From Mycobacterium colombiense CECT 3035 (GTDB taxonomy: Bacteria; Actinomycetota; Actinomycetes; Mycobacteriales; Mycobacteriaceae): 64,000 nucleotides of DNA. The position numbers and the translations under genes are program-made. The stretch is taken from assembly GCF_002105755.1 (NCBI RefSeq), contig NZ_CP020821.1, positions 2,914,001-2,978,000 on the forward strand, written 5' to 3'. Numbering within the stretch: the first letter of the stretch is position 1; every line of letters starts with the position of its first letter. Of the stretch, positions 59,834 through 64,000 are shown in pieces. A model generated the notes under the pieces. That model saw only the letters and a list, made by a program, of their open reading frames with translations, made no database searches and had not been told where the DNA came from.

Positions 59834-61447
59834 TCAGCGCGCCTCGATCACCTGATATTCGCCATCGCCGTATCGCGACCGGATGGTCTTCTTGTCGTAC
59901 TTGCCGACGCTGGTGCGCGGGATCTCGTCGACGAAGGCCCACCGTTCGGGCAGCCACCACCGAACGACCTTGTCGGCGAGGAAGTTTCGCAGCTGCTCGG
60001 GGCTCACCGATGCGCCCTCCTTGGCCACGATCACCGCGAGCGGCCGTTCCTCCCAGCGCTCGTCGGGAACGCCGACCACGGCGGCCTCGACCACGTCGGG
60101 GTGCCCGATCAAGAAGTTCTCCAGCTCCACCGAGGAGATCCATTCCCCACCGGATTTGATGACGTCCTTGGCGCGGTCGGTCAGGGTGACGAACCCGCGC
60201 TCATCGATGCGGCCCACGTCGCCGGTGCGCAGCCAGCCGGAGTCGAACCTCGACTCGTCGCGGCCCAGGTAATAAGAGCCGGCGATCCACGGTCCGCGCA
60301 CCTCCACCTCGCCGACGGCTTGGCCGTCGTTGGGCAGCACCTGACCGTCGTCGTCGACGATGCGCATCTCCACCCCGCAGACCGGCTGGCCCTGCGTCCC
60401 GCGGAAAGCCCAGTGCTGGTCCTCCGGGGTGCCCGGCGGCGGCCACGCCATGGTGGCCAGCGGCGAGGTCTCCGTCATGCCCCACAGCTGCCGGATCTGT
60501 ACGTCGTGCTTTTCCTCGAAGGTGCGCATCAGCGACACCGGGACGGCCGAGCCGCCGCAGACCACCAACCGCAGCGAGGACATGTCGTGGTCGGGGTCGT
60601 CCTCGAGGTGATGCAGGACGCCGTTCCAGATGGTCGGCACCGCGCCGGTCACGGTGGGCTTCAGGTCCTCGACCATCGCGACCAGCGACCGGGGGTCGAG
60701 GTGGCAATCGGGCAACACCAGGTCGGCGCCGGCCATCAGCGCCGCGTACGGCAGCCCCCAGGCGTTGGCGTGGAACATCGGCACGATGGGCAGCACGCTG
60801 TCGGTGGCCCCGACGCCGATGCCGTTGGTGGTACACGCCCCCATCGTGTGCAGGAAGCTCGAACGGTGGCTGTAGACAACGCCTTTCGGGTTTCCGGTGG
60901 TGCCGCTGGTGTAACACATCGCGGCCGCGGAGTTCTCGTCGATGCGCGGCCAGTCGAAGTCGGTGGGCTCGCCGTCGAGGACGTCGGCGTAGCGCAGGAC
61001 GGTCTTACCCGACCCCTGCAGCGGCTCGGTTTCGTCGCCGACCACGATCACGGTGTGCACGGTCTCGAGGTCGGGCAGCACGGGTGCGAGCAACTTGACC
61101 AGTGAGGCGTCGACCAGCACCACCTGGTCTTCGGCCTCGTTGGCGACGAAGGCGATCTGCTCGGGGAACAGCCGGATGTTGAGGGTGTGCAGGACCGCGC
61201 CCATCGACGGCAGGGCGAGGTATGCGGTGAGGTGCTCGGCGTTGTTCCACATGAACGTGCCCACCCGCTGGTCACCCGTGACGCCGAGCCGGCGCAGGCC
61301 GTTCGCCAGCTGCGCGGCCTGCCCGCCCAGCTCCCGGTAGGTCGTGCGCCGGTAGCCGTTACCGGTGGCGGTCGTGACGGTGCGCTCCCCGTGCACGGTG
61401 CAGCCGTGACGCATGATCGCGGTGATGGTCAACGGAAAGTCCTGCAT
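59834..61447 (-). CDS. medium/long-chain acyl-CoA synthetase, FadD14-like
   Basis: 537 aa. ANL superfamily: AMP-binding YTSGTTGNPKGVVYSHR (P-loop), MTETSPLATM, WLRTGDVGRID and SGGEWISSVELENFL (A8), catalytic Lys in TSVGKYDKKTIR. Activates fatty acids to acyl-CoA via acyl-AMP. M. tuberculosis carries fadD14 (Rv1058) here; naming it fadD14 rests on position. Start at the ATG at 61447 (MQDFPLTITAIM); the first ATG at 61459 is also possible. Rv1059 and Rv1060 equivalents are missing. Confidence 0.9.
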   Translation of the reverse strand: MQDFPLTITAIMRHGCTVHGERTVTTATGNGYRRTTYRELGGQAAQLANGLRRLGVTGDQRVGTFMWNNAEHLTAYLALPSMGAVLHTLNIRLFPEQIAFVANEAEDQVVLVDASLVKLLAPVLPDLETVHTVIVVGDETEPLQGSGKTVLRYADVLDGEPTDFDWPRIDENSAAAMCYTSGTTGNPKGVVYSHRSSFLHTMGACTTNGIGVGATDSVLPIVPMFHANAWGLPYAALMAGADLVLPDCHLDPRSLVAMVEDLKPTVTGAVPTIWNGVLHHLEDDPDHDMSSLRLVVCGGSAVPVSLMRTFEEKHDVQIRQLWGMTETSPLATMAWPPPGTPEDQHWAFRGTQGQPVCGVEMRIVDDDGQVLPNDGQAVGEVEVRGPWIAGSYYLGRDESRFDSGWLRTGDVGRIDERGFVTLTDRAKDVIKSGGEWISSVELENFLIGHPDVVEAAVVGVPDERWEERPLAVIVAKEGASVSPEQLRNFLADKVVRWWLPERWAFVDEIPRTSVGKYDKKTIRSRYGDGEYQVIEAR

Positions 61448-61633
61448 CGTGCCGTCCACTCATCTACCGCCTTAAGTCTCGGGGCAGCGCCGCCTGTGCC
61501 GTCGGCCGCCTCCCACCCTAAGCCCGAATTCGGCGAGAGTGTCAGCACCCGGGCAGACTGACGGCCGATCGCGTGGATCCCGTTCGGCCGGGGCGGCTTT
61601 GGGTGTCAGCGTGCCCCACGCCACCGGGTGGGC

Positions 61634-62788
61634 CTAGGCCAGGACCGGCTCCCACTCGGGCAGTTCGGGCAGCCAGCCGGCGACCGACAGGTCGCGGTCG
61701 CTCGCACCGCCGCCGGTCTGCGACGGCGCGGCCGAGGCGATGCGCGCCGCGGTGACCACGCCGGAGTAATCGGCGACGTAGAGGTGGGTGCCGTCGGGGC
61801 TCTCCACCACGCACGACGGGTGCTGGGACACCTTGACCTCGCCGACGACGTCCTGCTGGTGGGTGCTCAGCACGGTGATGCGGTCGTCGCTGATCAGGTA
61901 GGCCCGCGCGCCGTCGCGACTGAGCGTCATCCGGGTGAGGGGCCCGGTGATCTCCGGGATCTTGTGGGTGCCGACGATCTTGTTGACCCGGGTGTCGATC
62001 ACGTCGAGCACCGCGCCCGCGACCGGATCGCAGCTCGCCACGTACGCCGTGCCGCCGTCGTTGCTCAGCGCCACGTCACGCAGGGGCAGGCCCAGGTCGA
62101 CGACGCCGACGAGGCGCGACCGGCCGCCGACCCGGCGATTGTCCGACCGCGTTCGGGTCTCGAGCATGGCGAGGCTTCCGCCGGTCCGGGCGTTCATGCC
62201 GACGTACAGCCGGCGTCCGTCGGCGCTGATCCGCACGCACTCGGTGGTGGTGCCCGGCACGGTCGCCAGGTCGATGACCTCGAGTTCGCCGGTGGTGGTG
62301 TCCAGCACCGTCACGTCCGCGCCGCGAACCGCGTTCCGGCTGGCGTAGAGGTATTTGCCGTCCGGACTCACGGTGAGGTCGCTGACGCTGTTCGCGAGCC
62401 GATGTGTGGCGATACGCCAGTTCGTGACGACGTCGATGACCTCGATGGCGTCGTAGCCGGCGGTCGCGATGCTGACGTAGGCGTAGTTGGAGTCCGCCCT
62501 GCTCATGGTGACCGCGAACGGTTCGGTCAGCCCGGTGAGCGCGCTCGAGAGGCGACACGTGCTGGCGTCGATGACCGAAACCATGTTGCGGCCGTAGTTC
62601 GTTGCGACCAGCCGGCGCCCGTCCGGGCTGATGTCCATGTCGCTGATCGGGCCGTTGTGCAACGGGACCCGCACCACCGAGGTGGTGTCAAGCTCGAAGA
62701 TTCGGCCGTCTGGATCGTCGTGCGCGGCCGTAGGGCCGTTCACATCGTTCACGCTGGCACCGCCTTTGCTGTGTTTGTCGGCTCTCAT
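61634..62788 (-). CDS. seven-bladed beta-propeller (YVTN-type) protein, Rv1057-like
   Basis: 384 aa from the ATG at 62788. Repeated blades with the pattern PDGRRLVATNYG, PDGKYLYASRN, ADGRRLYVGMN, NDGGTAYVASC, RDGARAYLISD and PDGTHLYVADYS, each ending in VxVID(T)-like strands. No signal peptide seen. Rv1057 in M. tuberculosis is stress-induced, controlled by MprA/SigE and TrcR; its ligand is unknown. Upstream lies 358 bp without a gene, large enough for such control. Confidence 0.88.
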   Translation of the reverse strand: MRADKHSKGGASVNDVNGPTAAHDDPDGRIFELDTTSVVRVPLHNGPISDMDISPDGRRLVATNYGRNMVSVIDASTCRLSSALTGLTEPFAVTMSRADSNYAYVSIATAGYDAIEVIDVVTNWRIATHRLANSVSDLTVSPDGKYLYASRNAVRGADVTVLDTTTGELEVIDLATVPGTTTECVRISADGRRLYVGMNARTGGSLAMLETRTRSDNRRVGGRSRLVGVVDLGLPLRDVALSNDGGTAYVASCDPVAGAVLDVIDTRVNKIVGTHKIPEITGPLTRMTLSRDGARAYLISDDRITVLSTHQQDVVGEVKVSQHPSCVVESPDGTHLYVADYSGVVTAARIASAAPSQTGGGASDRDLSVAGWLPELPEWEPVLA

Positions 62789-63146
62789 CGTCAAGTGGCG
62801 AAGCCGCCGGTACGCGTGCGACGATTTGGCCTCCGGATCCACCGGATTTCAGCACCGAAAGGCGCTGACGAGACTGGTTTTCGGTAGTCTACTGGCCCAA
62901 CATCGCCTTACCGCAGTTCGAGATGCCCGACGTTAGCTACGTCACTGTCCGCACTCAGGTTCTGCTCAGACTTCCAATCACGCTGTATCGCAGTCGCTTA
63001 CCCGTAGCGAAAGTCGGGCAAACCCGCTTCCGGCGGATTTCGCTCGCGCCGCTAACAGCGCACGTGAGCGCGCTATCGGGCGCGGAGGTAAGGAATTCTC
63101 AGGTTTCGCGGCCGACGAGGGATAAATCACACCGTGCCGGTTTCCC
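62789..63146 (-). promoter_or_regulatory. gene-free upstream region of the Rv1057-like gene with CTCAG repeats
   Basis: 358 bp, AT-richer than its neighbours, with no convincing ORF and no tRNA-like pattern. CTCAG occurs at 62954-62958 and 62965-62969 (11 bp apart, one helical turn) and again at 63098-63102, twice followed by GGTT/GTTT. Such repeats could be response-regulator sites for the downstream stress gene; this is an inference from known MprA/TrcR control of Rv1057, not a consensus match. Confidence 0.35.
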
Positions 63147-63917
63147 CTAGCTGAACTGCGTTTGCGGTCTCGCCAGCCTGGACCCGTCGACGGCGATGTC
63201 GAGTTTCTCGTTGTAGAAAGCGATTAGGCCGGCAATGTGACCGACCGCTGGAAGCGGATAATGGTAGGTCCATGCCAGGTCCTCGTGCACGGCGTCACCC
63301 ACGCGCACCGACCAATAACCCGACGTAACCCCCTTGTACGGACACAAAGTCCGCGTGGGGCTCGATTCCAGGTGCTCGAAGGAGATGTCGGTCGGATCGA
63401 TGTAATACCTTGTCGGCAAACCGGTTTCGAACAGCAACACGGGAGTTGTAGTGTCGGCCAAGACAATTCCGTCGAGCTCGACACGAACGTGGCGGTGCGA
63501 GCGCAGGGCGTCGACCCGCGAATACGGATTGCGTGGGTGACCGTAGATCGGCTCGTCTTCTTCGAACCAGCGCAACGGATTCCACTCGAACCGCACGGTT
63601 CCGGCCAGCGGGCCGCCGCCGTCGGCATCGAACACCCGCGCGGCCGACTCATGCGACTGGCCGGCTCCCACCAGGGAGTACAGCCGCGACGGGCCGAATT
63701 GCACCTTCTGGGCATGGTTTTCGTCGTGCAGGAACTCGGAGCGGACGTCGTCGAGCGGGATGTAGTACTGCGGGTAGTACGGGACTTCCCACACGTACCG
63801 GGCGGCGGTGGTGTCAAAGACCAGCGTGTCGCCGAGATAGCCACGGACCCGCCGCGGAGCGGGTTCGATCCTGCCGCGCGCCGCGGCCATCTGCGGGTAA
63901 GCGGTGTCGGTGTCCAT
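63147..63917 (-). CDS. DUF427-family protein, Rv1056-like
   Basis: 256 aa with two DUF427 units: VRGYLGDTLVFDTTAARYVWEVPYYPQYYIP and HVRVELDGIVLADTTTPVLLFETGLPTRYYIDP (quoted in part), each followed by Tyr/Trp-rich strands such as CPYKGVTSGYWSVRVGD and LAWTYHYPLPAVGHIAGLIAFY. A tandem-domain soluble protein of unknown biochemistry. Start ATG at 63917, 7 bp after the stop of the next gene on the same strand. Confidence 0.88.
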   Translation of the reverse strand: MDTDTAYPQMAAARGRIEPAPRRVRGYLGDTLVFDTTAARYVWEVPYYPQYYIPLDDVRSEFLHDENHAQKVQFGPSRLYSLVGAGQSHESAARVFDADGGGPLAGTVRFEWNPLRWFEEDEPIYGHPRNPYSRVDALRSHRHVRVELDGIVLADTTTPVLLFETGLPTRYYIDPTDISFEHLESSPTRTLCPYKGVTSGYWSVRVGDAVHEDLAWTYHYPLPAVGHIAGLIAFYNEKLDIAVDGSRLARPQTQFS

Positions 63918-63924
63918 CGCCGGC

Positions 63925-64000
63925 CTACTGGTCCCTGGAGGCCAGTCCGGCCGGGGCGTGGCCGATGGCCTTGCGGATGGCGTCGGCCAGCGCCAGCGCG
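63925..64000 (-). CDS. C-terminal end of an unidentified gene
   Basis: Partial; the gene enters from beyond the right edge. The last codons read ALALADAIRKAIGHAPAGLA then SRDQ and a TAG at 63925-63927. Too short to assign; the ADAIRKAIGHAP pattern resembles the ends of several dehydrogenase families but is not diagnostic. Only 7 bp separate it from the DUF427 start, so the two are probably co-transcribed. Confidence 0.5.
   Translation of the reverse strand, partial: ALALADAIRKAIGHAPAGLASRDQ

Noticed and set aside
62843..63146. tRNA gene in the long gap before the DUF427 gene
   Set aside because: A GTTCGA string occurs at about 62916 but without acceptor or anticodon stem pairing around it.

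Overview
The window is high-GC actinobacterial chromosome from a Mycobacterium. Gene content and order match the M. tuberculosis block Rv1123c to Rv1056 almost gene for gene, read in the opposite direction. It carries mycobacterial hallmarks: mca (mycothiol amidase), desA2, lpqV, pra, the short-chain Z-prenyl synthase Rv1086, phoH2, and 3-beta-hydroxysteroid dehydrogenase. No PE, PPE or PE_PGRS genes and no toxin-antitoxin pairs are present at the positions where M. tuberculosis has them (near Rv1067c/1068c, Rv1087-1091, mazEF3, vapBC32). That, together with a threonine-type NRPS module and a glycopeptidolipid-style glycosyltransferase, suggests a slow-growing non-tuberculous species of the M. 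avium complex kind. Species assignment is an inference. No rRNA, tRNA, CRISPR array, prophage or insertion sequence was recognised. Orthologue names are from memory of the families, not from a search.

Layout. 1-5.6 kb: end of a BpoB-like hydrolase, the zwf1-gnd2 pentose phosphate pair, an intact membrane-anchored cyclase, a papain-like YiiX-type protein and an ABM monooxygenase. 5.6-8.8 kb: a variable island with an NlpC/P60-like secreted protein, a charged coiled-coil protein, a Trp/Pro-rich exported protein, a VOC protein and a small CDF transporter, with two strong inverted repeats. 8.8-15.6 kb: ychF, Rv1111c-like, ispH, Rv1109c-like, xseA-xseB, and the steroid dehydrogenase behind a KstR-type operator. 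15.6-22 kb: an intact type-B carboxylesterase, then an unusual cassette of one orphan A-T-E NRPS module and a divergent glycosyltransferase, in the slot that holds mazEF3/Rv1101c in M. tuberculosis. 22-29.6 kb: dienelactone hydrolase, DUF4245 protein, glpX, fum, Rv1097c-like, a frameshifted membrane cyclase and a polysaccharide deacetylase. 29.7-38.8 kb: phoH2 with a coupled upstream small ORF, desA2, glyA1, coaA, two membrane proteins, Z-FPP synthase, HlyIII/PAQR and a SnoaL-like protein. 38.8-47.8 kb: an overlapping mca / Rv1083 / DUF255 operon, DUF4307, greA, metB, pra, cbs, lipU. 48-55.2 kb: SGNH hydrolase, fadA3, Bax-inhibitor-like protein, echA9, echA8, Rv1069c-like. 55.2-64 kb: rhodanese plus cysteine-dioxygenase-like pair, lpqV, two patatins (one frameshifted), a class II glutamine amidotransferase, a FadD14-like acyl-CoA synthetase, an Rv1057-like beta-propeller, a DUF427 protein and the end of one more gene.

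How the genes work together. Most of the block is housekeeping: NADPH supply (zwf1/gnd2), gluconeogenesis and TCA (glpX, fum), one-carbon and sulfur metabolism (glyA1, metB, cbs, mca), isoprenoids (ispH, Z-FPPS), CoA (coaA) and fatty acid/sterol catabolism (hsd, fadA3, echA8/9, the acyl-CoA synthetase). The accessory interest lies in the NRPS/glycosyltransferase cassette, the coupled small ORF in front of phoH2, the KstR-like site, and several perfect inverted repeats. Three genes (the 27-28 kb cyclase, the 57 kb patatin and the Pro-rich tail at 6.1 kb) each need exactly one extra C in a C-run to restore the family reading frame. This points to a systematic homopolymer problem in the assembly or to real contraction events.
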